Shown: positions 29,813 to 39,181, counted from the first letter of the stretch. The stretch is 64,000 bases of DNA from Paenibacillus sp. LS1 (GCF_026013365.1 NZ_JAPDOE010000002.1:806001-870000); one strand, 5' to 3'. Numbers and translations are program-made. The notes: generated from the sequence alone by a model not told the origin.

Positions 29813-30895
29813 TGACGGATTGTCAAACCAAGTGCGACAGTTCTTCTGTGAAAGATTCGTGAGCGGTCTTCCAACCCAAGCATTTTCGTGGTCTGTGATT
29901 TATTAGATCGAGTGAATTGGCGAGTTCATCATCATACACCCCTGCGAGATTGGTACCTTTAGGGAAAAACTCTCGAAGTAATCCGTTCGCATTCTCGTTG
30001 GAACCGCGTTGCCAGGATGAATACGGATCAGCAAAATAAACGTGTAGGTTATGGGTGGTTTCCAGATTGGCATAGCATGCAAACTCCTTGCCTCGGTCAG
30101 CCGTGGCTGTGAGGAAGGTTCCCGTGGGATACTGTGAAATCGCTACACCGAGCGCAATCTCCATCGACAAAGCGGTGCGATCAGGCATGAGAACAGCGGT
30201 ATATAGACGTGTCTTACGTTCAATCAACGTCGCTACGCAGCCTTTACTTTTCCCACTACCCGATACAACGGTATCCAGCTCCCAGTGTCCAAATGTTTCA
30301 CGAGTACGGACTTCTTTTGGGCGATCTGAAATCGTCCTTTCAATGGCGAATTTACCGCGCGTTTCTGCGGGTTTCTGACGCTTCCCCTTATGCCGAAGAA
30401 CCTGTAATACGCCTCGAACCAGGCGCCCTGCATAGATCCAGCGATAGATGGTTTTGAAAGAGACGGCATGCCGCCCTTCGATGCGGAAACGTTCGGTGAT
30501 TTGTTCCGGAGACCACGTTGCCTCCAATTTTTCCTCCAGTGAAGCAGCCAAGGCATCGGACCAATTCCCTGGAGAGACCGAAGCCTTACGACGCTCCTCA
30601 TAAGCATTCTGAGCTTGTTCTGCCTGATACGGATGTGATGAAGTCACACGATCTAACTCACGACAAATCGTCGATGGATGCCTACCCAGTTCTTTCGCAA
30701 TGGCTCTTGAGATTCTACCTTGTCTGTGGAGGACTTCTAGCTTGCTACGTTCGATTATGCTAAGATGTCTGTAGCTCATGGTTGGATTCTCCTTGTGTGA
30801 ATGGTGTTGTGGTGACTTCATTCTACACGAATCCGGCCATGGGCCATTTTTTATTTATTTCCAGTAGGTGTCGCACTTCATATTACAATTCGTCA
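29813..30895 (-). mobile_element. IS30-family insertion sequence
   Basis: An element of about 1083 bases with one transposase gene. Imperfect terminal inverted repeats are visible: TGACGGATTGTC... at the left end and TGACGAATTGTA... read inward at the right end, both continuing to a shared AAGTGCGACA. CA flanks both ends, compatible with a two-base target duplication. It sits between two fibre genes and spares both reading frames. Confidence 0.8.
29823..30779 (-). CDS. IS30-family transposase
   Basis: A 318-residue DDE transposase. The N-terminal helix-turn-helix region (HLSIIERSKLEVLHRQG, then GRHPSTICRELDR) is typical of IS30. The catalytic residues lie in WELDTVV, TADRGKEF and GSNENANGLLRE, followed by INHRPRKCLGW. 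The frame is open 14 codons further, but the ATG at 30779 has AAGGAG at eight bases and fits the family start. It looks intact. Confidence 0.93.
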   Translation of the reverse strand: MSYRHLSIIERSKLEVLHRQGRISRAIAKELGRHPSTICRELDRVTSSHPYQAEQAQNAYEERRKASVSPGNWSDALAASLEEKLEATWSPEQITERFRIEGRHAVSFKTIYRWIYAGRLVRGVLQVLRHKGKRQKPAETRGKFAIERTISDRPKEVRTRETFGHWELDTVVSGSGKSKGCVATLIERKTRLYTAVLMPDRTALSMEIALGVAISQYPTGTFLTATADRGKEFACYANLETTHNLHVYFADPYSSWQRGSNENANGLLREFFPKGTNLAGVYDDELANSLDLINHRPRKCLGWKTAHESFTEELSHLV

Positions 30896-30900
30896 CATAC

Positions 30901-30931
30901 AAAAAGAAGTAGAGCATTCAAACCCTACTTC
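30901..30931 (-). terminator. Hairpin with T run at the end of the five-module fibre gene
   Basis: On the minus strand GAAGTAG pairs with CTACTTC and is followed by five T. The stop codon of the gene lies inside the stem. Confidence 0.7.
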
Positions 30932-33900
30932 ACACTTACATTTGTTATTTCGAAAAACTTATTCAGATCGATTCTTTCTTTAAATAACTTGCCTGATCCT
31001 AACGATCTATTGGCAGTCATAGTCCGAATGAAAACTTCGTTTTTTCTATCTAATACAGATAGATCATCCATTCCGTCATTAATAAAAGTGTCTTCTACTG
31101 GTAAAGTTGCGGATATTGTATTCCAAGTTAAAGCTTCAGTTTGGTATTTTTTATACGCTCCTTCATGTTTAATTAACGATCTGATCATTGGAAGAATTTC
31201 AATTTCCATCAATGGTCTAAAGCCCGTAGCAGTTGCCGCCGCAACATAAGAGGTTGGATTATATCCGCTTGCTCCTGCATTGCCACTTGCACCTCGTCCA
31301 GTTCTGTTTCCCGAACCAGCGGCATTAGTTGTGGAAGTCCACGAAGCTCCACCACCATAATTCCATACATTGTTGTCACCAGCAATGATTTTCCCATTTA
31401 ATGTTGAGTTAACAATACACTTATCCCATTCATTATCCTTATCTGTTGCGTTAATGCCGCCTGTGAGAAGTCTTACTTTAAAAATATGATTATTGTCTAT
31501 TTTCTCTGAATAACTTAACTCAAGGTTTAATCTTGCCGCATTACTATTCGATACCTGTGTGGTCTTCATAATCTTGTAATATCTGTATTCTACGGGTTCG
31601 TCAAAATAAAATGTAGCTTGTTCTGAGTCGATCCAAGTAGATTTTTGGCAACTTTTTATTAGAGTATAGTCAACATTATTATCACTTCCATACACATCAA
31701 TCACTGAAGCCATGTTCGCTCCTCTATAAGCAGTTACCTTTATTTCTCCAAACTTCACTTTTCGCTTACAGTCTAATATTAAACCTGTACCTGCATAGGA
31801 ACCCCATGATCCATTTAACGAAAAGGCTCTCCAAGGATCTTCATTGGTCAGGGAATTCCCAACACCAGTTACGCTATATACATCGGAAGCTGAAGTTAAA
31901 TACGGTGTCTTGTTATGCGTATTAAGTATAGTTGTTGATTCAACCCCAAAAACATAACCCTCCTTGTTAATTGAATCCCAGGATACAGCATTCTGTATGT
32001 TTCTATCAGCCACTAGAAATTTTCTCTTATTCCAGTCTTCAACCATAATCCAATAAAAATCTCCCATTGGGATAGGACTTCCTGAAGGACTTATAAAGTC
32101 AAAAGTCTCTTCTCCAAGCCTACTAAATACTCCAGCACTATTCCTAGCCGCAATGTAATGACATCTGATTCGCTTGCCAATCTCAAGTTCTGTAATATTT
32201 GTCACTTCATCTGGATGATATAAACGACCATTGGAATCAATATCAATTGCATCTATTCCTATGTAATTAGCATCCATAATTTCAACCTCAACGTAATGAA
32301 TATTATCTATCAAACCAGTTTTCTCGTATACAAGAGTTTGCATTTGTTGTGTTCCATAATTATTTCCCAGCACTTCCGAAACTCCGTCAATGGTAATTCT
32401 AGATATTCTAGACCGATTCATATTTCGTTCGTCTATGATTCGAAGTTTAGTCCCTTCAAAAGAAAACTTTACTTTACTACCTACAACATTGGAAGCTGTT
32501 ATTTCACCCGAATAGTAGGATGTACTTGTCCATGTTCCCCAAGTACCAGTATAGGCAAGACTTGAATCTTTATTGTCATACCTTCTCCACCCCTCATCTG
32601 GTGTTGGTATTTGTGATCCAATATTAGTAATAAGGTGACCATCGGAATCAATATCTATAGCGTCTATTCCCCAATTTCCTGCACCTACCGAATCTAACCT
32701 GACAGTGTGCGGAGTATTTGAAAGTCCTGTTTTTTCATAAACAAGAATCTGTCTAATGTCTGTTGTATTGTATGGATTGTATGTTTCTAAATTTCCATCT
32801 ATAAACACCCTAATTTCTTTAGCTTGAGTAGGGGTAGTACCAGCTATTAACCGCAATTTTGTTCCTATAAATGTAAATTCTAAACTAGAACCCGCTTTAG
32901 TTGCATCTGTCCAATAGTGAAGTGTACCATTATAGTCTACGGTGCTATTGTTAACAAAAGTGACTGACCCGCCCCATTTTAATGTTGGATGATTATCATC
33001 ATATCTTTTCCAACCCTCATCTGGTGTAGTTAATTGCGTTCCAATAAGTCTTACCATGCGTCCAGTTACATTAATGTCTATTGCATCAATATGAAAATTA
33101 CCTGTGCCACTAACTTTTTTAACTATAACCTCATGAACCCCATCAGTTAAACCAAATTGTTCAAAAACTATCCTTTGAGATTGAAGAGAAGAAGATGAAG
33201 TTGATAGATTGATATATTTTATTACTCCATCAATACTAACTTCAACATTTGTATCATATGCGCTACCATACTCTGCAATAAGTCTAAGCTTGTCTCCTGC
33301 AAAGGAGAATTTTATTTGATTTCCTATTACATTACTATACTTAACAGAGCCACCTTCAAATACACGCCCTGTGGAATTCGCTACTGTCTTCCAATCTGTA
33401 CCCAAGAACTGTGCGTAGTCATCCGTATCATACCTTCTCCATCCATCTTCTGGTGCTGTTGCTTCAGATCCAACAGATCTTATTAAGCGACCATCGGAAT
33501 CAATGTCTATAGCGTCTAGACCGAAAGCGGCGGCGGCAGTTCCAGTCATCACACCCTTGAAGTCGAAAATCTTCACAGTATGCGTCCCGTAAGGTAGATT
33601 TTTCTTTTCATATACAAGCGTTTGCACTTGACTCTGAGCGGTTCTAGCTGTAAATGTCTCAACACTACCATCAATGGAAACAGATATGCTCTCTGCTCTG
33701 ACTGTGGAGGTAGTTGAAGAGATAATCCTTATCTTAGTTCCTACGAAAGAGAAAACTACTTCCCCTACAGCAGACCCATTTGCATTGTAAGAAGATTTGC
33801 CCTCATATGCACCTGCAACGGCAAGGTTCCTTTGGGTAAACCCCGTGTAGCTAAAAGATGGCTCAGCATCATCATACCTTTTCCATCCATCTTCAGGCGC

Positions 33901-34341
33901 TGTTAAAGAATACCCATATAAGTAACCTGTCTCATCAATATCAATAGCATCCATGATGAAGTTAGTACGATTATGCCCTATCGTAATTGTAACTGTGTGA
34001 AATCCAAGAGGTAAGTTCGTTTTCTCATAGACAATTGCATTTAACACAGTAGTACCCGTTTTATTTGTAGTAAATGCTTCCGTTGCACCATCTACAGTAA
34101 TTGTGTTATCAGAGTGTCTATCTTGAGCAATATCAGAGATAATCCTAACTTTCGTTCCATAAAAGCTAAATGTTACATAGTTGTTGTCTGCGGCTCTGGT
34201 TGTTACATTGACACTACCATTATAGTAAGTTGTGCTGGTTACTTTGTACCAACTCCCTGTATACTTTAAACCAACATGTGTATCATCATATCGTCTCCAT
34301 CCCGATTCTGGTAATGCCAGTTGGTCTCCTACTGTAGCCAT
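30925..34341 (-). CDS. Large modular tail fibre protein with five tandem modules
   Basis: A 1138-residue fibre. Five copies of the roughly 140-residue module lie head to tail at about residues 1-710. Each has a GW-RYD start, F-GTK-RI, a VSIDG-type strand, VYEK--L, HTV and DAIDID. A lectin-like region follows (YWIMVEDWNKRKFLVADRN, later GFRPLMEIE) and is split by an inserted discoidin-like domain at about 820-950. The C terminus has the shared LGSGKLFKERID motif. The lectin-like part is related to the 230-residue protein just upstream. RBS GGGAGGTG. Confidence 0.78.
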   Translation of the reverse strand: MATVGDQLALPESGWRRYDDTHVGLKYTGSWYKVTSTTYYNGSVNVTTRAADNNYVTFSFYGTKVRIISDIAQDRHSDNTITVDGATEAFTTNKTGTTVLNAIVYEKTNLPLGFHTVTITIGHNRTNFIMDAIDIDETGYLYGYSLTAPEDGWKRYDDAEPSFSYTGFTQRNLAVAGAYEGKSSYNANGSAVGEVVFSFVGTKIRIISSTTSTVRAESISVSIDGSVETFTARTAQSQVQTLVYEKKNLPYGTHTVKIFDFKGVMTGTAAAAFGLDAIDIDSDGRLIRSVGSEATAPEDGWRRYDTDDYAQFLGTDWKTVANSTGRVFEGGSVKYSNVIGNQIKFSFAGDKLRLIAEYGSAYDTNVEVSIDGVIKYINLSTSSSSLQSQRIVFEQFGLTDGVHEVIVKKVSGTGNFHIDAIDINVTGRMVRLIGTQLTTPDEGWKRYDDNHPTLKWGGSVTFVNNSTVDYNGTLHYWTDATKAGSSLEFTFIGTKLRLIAGTTPTQAKEIRVFIDGNLETYNPYNTTDIRQILVYEKTGLSNTPHTVRLDSVGAGNWGIDAIDIDSDGHLITNIGSQIPTPDEGWRRYDNKDSSLAYTGTWGTWTSTSYYSGEITASNVVGSKVKFSFEGTKLRIIDERNMNRSRISRITIDGVSEVLGNNYGTQQMQTLVYEKTGLIDNIHYVEVEIMDANYIGIDAIDIDSNGRLYHPDEVTNITELEIGKRIRCHYIAARNSAGVFSRLGEETFDFISPSGSPIPMGDFYWIMVEDWNKRKFLVADRNIQNAVSWDSINKEGYVFGVESTTILNTHNKTPYLTSASDVYSVTGVGNSLTNEDPWRAFSLNGSWGSYAGTGLILDCKRKVKFGEIKVTAYRGANMASVIDVYGSDNNVDYTLIKSCQKSTWIDSEQATFYFDEPVEYRYYKIMKTTQVSNSNAARLNLELSYSEKIDNNHIFKVRLLTGGINATDKDNEWDKCIVNSTLNGKIIAGDNNVWNYGGGASWTSTTNAAGSGNRTGRGASGNAGASGYNPTSYVAAATATGFRPLMEIEILPMIRSLIKHEGAYKKYQTEALTWNTISATLPVEDTFINDGMDDLSVLDRKNEVFIRTMTANRSLGSGKLFKERIDLNKFFEITNVSVK

Positions 34342-34344
34342 ATT

Positions 34345-35037
34345 CTACACCTCCCTATATTCAAATACTGGACGAAACCCAATATAATTCTGAGATGCTG
34401 AGCTTCCTGTAAAAGCAACACCTCTATTGTCATCTCGTGACTCAAACCCTCGTACTATTCTGCTTGTTGAACTCGCTGTTAAGGCAGTTCCTTTGTTCGT
34501 AGTCCATAAACCCAGAACAGGCGTTTCCTTTGCCCAACAAAACACGTTATGGTGATGCCAAACATTATCATCATTAGGTGTAGCCTTGCCACCCAAACTG
34601 GACTTCATAATATATTTGTCATATTCATTATTATTGGGGAATGCCCCCAATCCTAAATCCTTCATACTCAGTTTCCCATTCGCATCTGCATATCCCACTC
34701 CACCAGATATACTACGGACAATTCCTGATGTTTCACTTATAATGCGCGGGGAACCTTCAACAAACTTATTGGAATTTAACCAATCCCATGTTATCGTGTT
34801 ATTTACAACTCTATCTGCTATTAGCAACCCTCTATCCACTTTGATGACATACCAAAAATATTTCAAAGGCATACTGGCTAATGGATTTCCTGTTAGCGGA
34901 ATTTCTGTATACCCCGTCGTACTTCCCCCAAAAATATATCCACTTATTGTATTATCGTATTTCCAAACAATGTAGTCTCCGATTTCCATATCAGATAGCT
35001 TTTCTCTCAACTGTCCTGTAGTCGATGGAGCTGCCAT
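34345..35037 (-). CDS. Tail-associated lectin-like protein
   Basis: A 230-residue protein homologous to the C-terminal region of the 1138-residue fibre: MEIGDYIVWKYD, YFWYVIKVDRGLLIADRV, WDWLNSNKFVEG, and a final NYIGFRPVFEY. The GFRP-x-E ending is typical of small phage and surface proteins with a C-type-lectin-like fold. No reverse transcriptase or template repeat is nearby, so it is not evidently a diversity-generating target. RBS AAGGGGTG, four bases after the previous gene. Confidence 0.65.
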   Translation of the reverse strand: MAAPSTTGQLREKLSDMEIGDYIVWKYDNTISGYIFGGSTTGYTEIPLTGNPLASMPLKYFWYVIKVDRGLLIADRVVNNTITWDWLNSNKFVEGSPRIISETSGIVRSISGGVGYADANGKLSMKDLGLGAFPNNNEYDKYIMKSSLGGKATPNDDNVWHHHNVFCWAKETPVLGLWTTNKGTALTASSTSRIVRGFESRDDNRGVAFTGSSASQNYIGFRPVFEYREV

Positions 35038-35041
35038 AAAA

Positions 35042-35614
35042 TCACCCCTTACTCACTCTGATTCTATCTACTTTCTTAAATTTCGCTTTTTCAACCTTCT
35101 GACGTAGCACCATCCCTGTTGGAGTATCCGAAGCTCGTTCTATGTTCAATTGATATAGTTTCTTTAAGCCTAGTGAACCAGATTCACTTTCAATAAAAGG
35201 ATTACTGTATTTATCCTTCTGATTAAAATCGTCTATGTAAAAGTTCGAATATTTCTTTTCTGCAAAAATCTCAATTTTCACCTTGGCATACTTTGCAGGA
35301 GATTTGGACACAGCGCTATTAGATGAGACTTCCTCATACTCCAACCACTCAAAGCCGTCTTCAGATGTACTCCAGTAAATCTTGTATGCTGCGCCCCCCG
35401 CAACATCTACCTTTGCAGCCACACCTTTAAATGATGCGATCTTATCTTGAATCCGAATGGGAGTGGACTCCCAAGATCCAGTAACAGGATAGATTGAATT
35501 CCCGTCCGCATCATGACCCAGTTCTCTTAATTTCAACTTCTGATCCTCAACTATCGTATCTTTAAAAACACCTACAGATAGATCTATATCTAGTAGAATT
35601 TCTTGAATTGCCAT
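35042..35614 (-). CDS. Tail fibre/baseplate accessory protein
   Basis: A 190-residue protein with no firm family. The middle is beta-rich and resembles a discoidin-type fold (YKIYWSTSEDGFEWLEYEE). The C terminus, MVLRQKVEKAKFKKVDRIRV, resembles the shared LGSGK-F---ID ending of the fibres, so all may attach by the same element. RBS AGGTGGTG. Confidence 0.6.
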   Translation of the reverse strand: MAIQEILLDIDLSVGVFKDTIVEDQKLKLRELGHDADGNSIYPVTGSWESTPIRIQDKIASFKGVAAKVDVAGGAAYKIYWSTSEDGFEWLEYEEVSSNSAVSKSPAKYAKVKIEIFAEKKYSNFYIDDFNQKDKYSNPFIESESGSLGLKKLYQLNIERASDTPTGMVLRQKVEKAKFKKVDRIRVSKG

Positions 35615-35647
35615 ATTTTCACCACCTATCTCATATCAAAATCCAGC

Positions 35648-36268
35648 TTAACGAATGTCCCAGTTTATGATCCCAGCATGATTTGCCTTCAGAGGGGCTA
35701 TGATTCGATCTACGACAAACCCATTTTTACGAATAACGAGTTGCCCAGGCAAGTCCAGGTTAGAAGAAATTTTTATTTGAAAGAATACAGATTCCTTTAG
35801 AGGCAGGGAACATACGCATTGAAAATTAATTTGTGCATCATTCAGGTTCATTGTTTTTTTGTAACCAAAGTTAAAACACTCAATCGTATTTCTGAAAGCC
35901 CCTGAATTCGCTTGCCCTAAAAATCCAGCCATATTCGCTTCTGAGGATCCATTTTTGAATTGGATGATGTCATTGTACACAAACGTTCTCCCGGTTAAAG
36001 GGTACTCCTGCTCCTCACATTCATAAGACATGGAATAACGATCAGCATTAATGTGGAAGACCCCATTGGCAACATTGTAATAAACTTGGGATCCTTGGCC
36101 CATCAATCCGAATAACACCAACTTCTCTTTGTTGATTTCATAAAAGCGGTTAGCATGTTGTGTCTGAAGATCATACTCACTCAAATACGTTCCATCATAA
36201 TAATCGGCAATCCATATATAAGCTTGAGATACAGGTGAACGAGAGTACTGTTTCTGACCTAAAATCAC
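35648..36268 (-). CDS. Tail-associated protein, unknown
   Basis: A 206-residue protein starting with GTG after GAGGAGG. It has a beta-rich composition and several cysteines (YECEEQEY, TIECFNFG, QCVCSLP) but no recognised domain. The position between the 180-residue protein and the fibre group suggests a tip or fibre-base component. A hairpin terminator lies only 20-30 bases upstream. Confidence 0.6.
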   Translation of the reverse strand: MILGQKQYSRSPVSQAYIWIADYYDGTYLSEYDLQTQHANRFYEINKEKLVLFGLMGQGSQVYYNVANGVFHINADRYSMSYECEEQEYPLTGRTFVYNDIIQFKNGSSEANMAGFLGQANSGAFRNTIECFNFGYKKTMNLNDAQINFQCVCSLPLKESVFFQIKISSNLDLPGQLVIRKNGFVVDRIIAPLKANHAGIINWDIR

Positions 36269-36290
36269 AGTTTTTCCTCCTCATAGATAA

Positions 36291-36319
36291 ATAAAAAGAC
36301 AGGCTATAATAGCCTGTCT
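36291..36319 (-). terminator. Strong hairpin terminator between tail genes
   Basis: AGACAGGCTA-TTA-TAGCCTGTCT followed by TTTTATTT on the minus strand. The next gene starts about 20 bases later, leaving no normal room for a sigma-A promoter. Confidence 0.88.
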
Positions 36320-36335
36320 GCATCATTAACTTTTC

Positions 36336-36878
36336 TTAAACGTACCGATAGGAGATACGTTTCTTGAACTCTTGTTTACCACTACGAGCATTCAAGGGTA
36401 CTTCGCATTGAATAGACAGCGTCACATAGTTACCTGCCGCGTCTTGTGGATCTCCATTATTATTAACTCCCAATATCTCTTTTGCACCCGGTACTAGCGG
36501 TGTTGCATAAGGTGTTCCTGAATAATCCACCGTTGTTTTGCCCGTAGTTCCAATAGGCTTCGAAAAATCCTTGCCTACACGAGAGCTCTCTTCATCCAGA
36601 TCGTTCTCCCCAAGTGAGTCCACTTGTACATGAAACCAGTTGTTTTTAACAGCTTCAATATCGTGTTTAATTGTATCACCAGTGCCCCCATCCATATCCC
36701 GTGTTGTAAAGGTGCAATCCTCCATTTTGGACACATCCGTCGTACCACCTTTGTTGTTCCACACATTAAAAATTCGAACCTCACTTTTGGTATCTGCATC
36801 AATAACACCATAATCAAACGGTGCTACAATCTCCTTGCTATGTGTTGCGTCCATCCATGTAATAATTGGTTGTGTCAT
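36336..36878 (-). CDS. Tail-associated protein, unknown
   Basis: A 180-residue acidic protein. The N terminus (PIITWMDATHSKEI, then FDYGVIDADTKSEVRIFNVWNNKGG) and the C-terminal VTLSIQCEVPLNARSGKQEFKK recall small phage structural proteins with an Ig-like fold, but no family is firm. The ATG at 36878 is preferred over a TTG nine bases earlier, because AAGGAG lies ten bases before it. Confidence 0.6.
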   Translation of the reverse strand: MTQPIITWMDATHSKEIVAPFDYGVIDADTKSEVRIFNVWNNKGGTTDVSKMEDCTFTTRDMDGGTGDTIKHDIEAVKNNWFHVQVDSLGENDLDEESSRVGKDFSKPIGTTGKTTVDYSGTPYATPLVPGAKEILGVNNNGDPQDAAGNYVTLSIQCEVPLNARSGKQEFKKRISYRYV

Positions 36879-36896
36879 TATAATCAATCTCCTTTT

Positions 36897-38051
36897 TTAT
36901 GTTCTTATGGTTAATTGAATTGTAAGATGTTGAATATCAAGTCCTGCTTTGATAATTTGAATCCGAAATAAATCCCCTGCCGAAACTTGTTTGTTACTAA
37001 ACTTCGCCTTTTTGTTGTCAACATGAGCTAGAGCATTAAACTCCAATGGAGAGTCCATAATATCCACCCAGTGGATTAGATCTCTGGATTTCTCAATTCT
37101 GATCTCTGTTTCTGTTTCTCCATAGACGCCACAAAAACCCTTCACATCCAGGATCTCTCCATGAAATGGGAAAGGAGCTACTACCCCTATGACTTCCTGA
37201 AAGACATAAGACTCTTTGCAAAATACAATTACACGGTCTTGGACTTCCAGTGGAATTTCGTTTAACTTCAGATGCTCAGCTATACTCATTAAGCCATCCT
37301 TATACGGATTAACTACCTGCAAATTCTGGCCAAACACATCAATTTCAATCCAGTTGTTTCCATCATAACGATATCTTTTGCCATCCTTGTAAGTTTGAAC
37401 CGTCCATCCTGTCTCAGGAAAAGGGTAAGTGTCCCGCAGTTCACGAAGATCCGATACCGGACTTTTATACACGAGTCGAGTGGTTTGATAGGCATCTTTG
37501 GCTCGATTCGCAGCTTCTAGCGCTTCATCTGCTGCCTGGTTGGCATGATCCGTAGCACGCCGCGCTTGCCCTGTCTGGTCTATGGACTGCTGAATGACTT
37601 CTTCTACTCGTTCCATCGCCAGTTGCGTCTCATCCAACTTACGCTGTGATTCTTCTATAAAATCTTGCAATGTTTTGACAACATCCGGATTACGCGTAAT
37701 CATTGCATAGATTCGCGAAGCGGGATACATAATGAGTCCTCTACCTTTATACCGACATAGATGAACCCGCCCTTCTTGAGAAGGGTGAAATTGAATGGTA
37801 CCCATGCCATAATGAACGAGAAACTCATTCTCTGCCAACTTCTGTTTTTTCTCATATACATGTTGGTCAATCTCAACAAAACCACTAATAACAACCTTAT
37901 CGGTAGATGAAGGGATTTCAAGTAAAGTGATTATGCTATTAATGACAGGTAACGAATCTGTCCGATCCACATATGGATCTACTGCATCCCCCTTGCGGGC
38001 AATAATTGTGAGAGGATCATTATACTGCATATGTGTATGTAAATTTGACAA
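36897..38051 (-). CDS. Phage tail/baseplate protein with coiled coil
   Basis: A 384-residue protein. About residues 130-190 form a long amphipathic helix rich in Ala, Glu and Gln (ESQRKLDETQLAMERVEEVI...ANQAADEALEAANRAKDA), a likely trimeric coiled coil. A short GKRYRYDGNNWIEID motif, frequent in phage fibres, follows. The C-terminal part is beta-rich. The start is TTG at 38051, with AAAGGAGGTG in front. Confidence 0.65.
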   Translation of the reverse strand: MSNLHTHMQYNDPLTIIARKGDAVDPYVDRTDSLPVINSIITLLEIPSSTDKVVISGFVEIDQHVYEKKQKLAENEFLVHYGMGTIQFHPSQEGRVHLCRYKGRGLIMYPASRIYAMITRNPDVVKTLQDFIEESQRKLDETQLAMERVEEVIQQSIDQTGQARRATDHANQAADEALEAANRAKDAYQTTRLVYKSPVSDLRELRDTYPFPETGWTVQTYKDGKRYRYDGNNWIEIDVFGQNLQVVNPYKDGLMSIAEHLKLNEIPLEVQDRVIVFCKESYVFQEVIGVVAPFPFHGEILDVKGFCGVYGETETEIRIEKSRDLIHWVDIMDSPLEFNALAHVDNKKAKFSNKQVSAGDLFRIQIIKAGLDIQHLTIQLTIRT

Positions 38052-38076
38052 TAGTTCACCTCCTTTCGTTTAATAC

Positions 38077-38523
38077 TCAGTTTGTATATACATTGCTGCT
38101 TCCAGTCGTGATTCGAGCCGAAGTACCCAATGATGTAGTAACTGTCGAATTGACACTGCCAATGGCTTTAGCTCCTGCAAATACGGTCGTACTCCCTGAT
38201 GCAACTCTTCCCTGTCCACTGCCCGATGTGGAGGGTCTTATGTTAATATATCTTGTTGAACCATTACTCGTTGGTACAGCAGGACTTGCCGTCCATGTAT
38301 CAGGAGAAGGGTCGTTCACACATGTTACCGCCCGTCCATTCGCATACACCGTGGAGTTGGATACTGTCCCCGATGAGGTTATGACTGCATTGGTGCTTCC
38401 ACTACCAGCTGATGTCCAGTAGCCTCCCCATTCTGTAGGAACCCAATTTTCGATGTCATATGTAACATGCCCACTTTTACTTGTCTGACTTACACTTGAA
38501 CCGTTATAAGCTACTCCAGTCAT
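38077..38523 (-). CDS. PAAR-like small protein
   Basis: A 148-residue Ser/Thr/Gly-rich protein. Three imperfect repeats resemble PAAR motifs (GS-NV--NG--A): SNSTVYANGRAV at about residue 55, SGSTTVFAGAKAI near 108, and TGSSNVYTN at the end. PAAR proteins cap the spikes of contractile injection machines; in a tail of this kind it could cap the tip or fibres. The assignment rests on visual motif similarity only. RBS AGGAGG. Confidence 0.5.
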   Translation of the reverse strand: MTGVAYNGSSVSQTSKSGHVTYDIENWVPTEWGGYWTSAGSGSTNAVITSSGTVSNSTVYANGRAVTCVNDPSPDTWTASPAVPTSNGSTRYINIRPSTSGSGQGRVASGSTTVFAGAKAIGSVNSTVTTSLGTSARITTGSSNVYTN

Positions 38524-38531
38524 TTAACCTC

Positions 38532-39173
38532 CTACTGTAACAACTTGAATTGATATCTGAACTGGATTCGTGCATCTCCACGAACACGCAAAATATTTTT
38601 CCCTACCGATAAACTTAGGAATCGATCGTTGAAATCCTTATACCTATACGTTACGGGAAGAGAGGATTCTATATGTTGTCTCTCGTTATCCACATACACT
38701 TCCTCATCATGCACCAGATTCTTGAAACGAAACTCTTCAGCATGTCGGGATTGATTGTCAATCTGAAAGTCACCGTTTCCTTGCTTGTGAATCCAAATTT
38801 CAGGCTTACAGACCTGATCTCCTTTATTGAACAGCACAAGAACCGGTTCAAACGAAAAAGTGATTTCTTTCAATTTCGGTGATTTACTCAAGTCACTTGT
38901 ATCAAACAAGACACGATACATAAAATGGTGCTGATCGACCGCTGTGTCTTCATTCAGTCCAGGTACAATTCCATCATTGATGCACGTTTCCCAAGAACTC
39001 CATTCCATTCCATCCATTGAATGTCTCGTCTGTACGGTAATTCTGGAACTCTCCGAACTAACTTCACTAACCCAACTCACCCGACTTAACACGCCTCCTG
39101 ATTCAATAGGAATCTGAATTGGACGAGATTCATAATGACCTTTCTGATGTGTTACTGACAGCCAATTAGCCAT
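38532..39173 (-). CDS. Phage tail protein, unknown
   Basis: A 213-residue protein. The N-terminal half resembles a discoidin-like beta-sandwich (YESRPIQIPIESGG, TRHSMDGMEWSSWE, YRVLFDTSD). The C-terminal half, about residues 115-213, resembles the galectin-like C-terminal part of distal tail proteins (IWIHKQGNGDFQI, YVDNERQHI, FLSLSVGKNILRVRGDA). It may therefore complete the Dit-like function with the gene at 39837-40454. Confidence 0.6.
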   Translation of the reverse strand: MANWLSVTHQKGHYESRPIQIPIESGGVLSRVSWVSEVSSESSRITVQTRHSMDGMEWSSWETCINDGIVPGLNEDTAVDQHHFMYRVLFDTSDLSKSPKLKEITFSFEPVLVLFNKGDQVCKPEIWIHKQGNGDFQIDNQSRHAEEFRFKNLVHDEEVYVDNERQHIESSLPVTYRYKDFNDRFLSLSVGKNILRVRGDARIQFRYQFKLLQ

Positions 39174-39181
39174 ATAAACAC

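Noticed and set aside
30925..35037. Diversity-generating retroelement with a lectin-type target (GFRP ending)
   Set aside because: No reverse transcriptase, accessory gene or template/variable repeat pair is present nearby.
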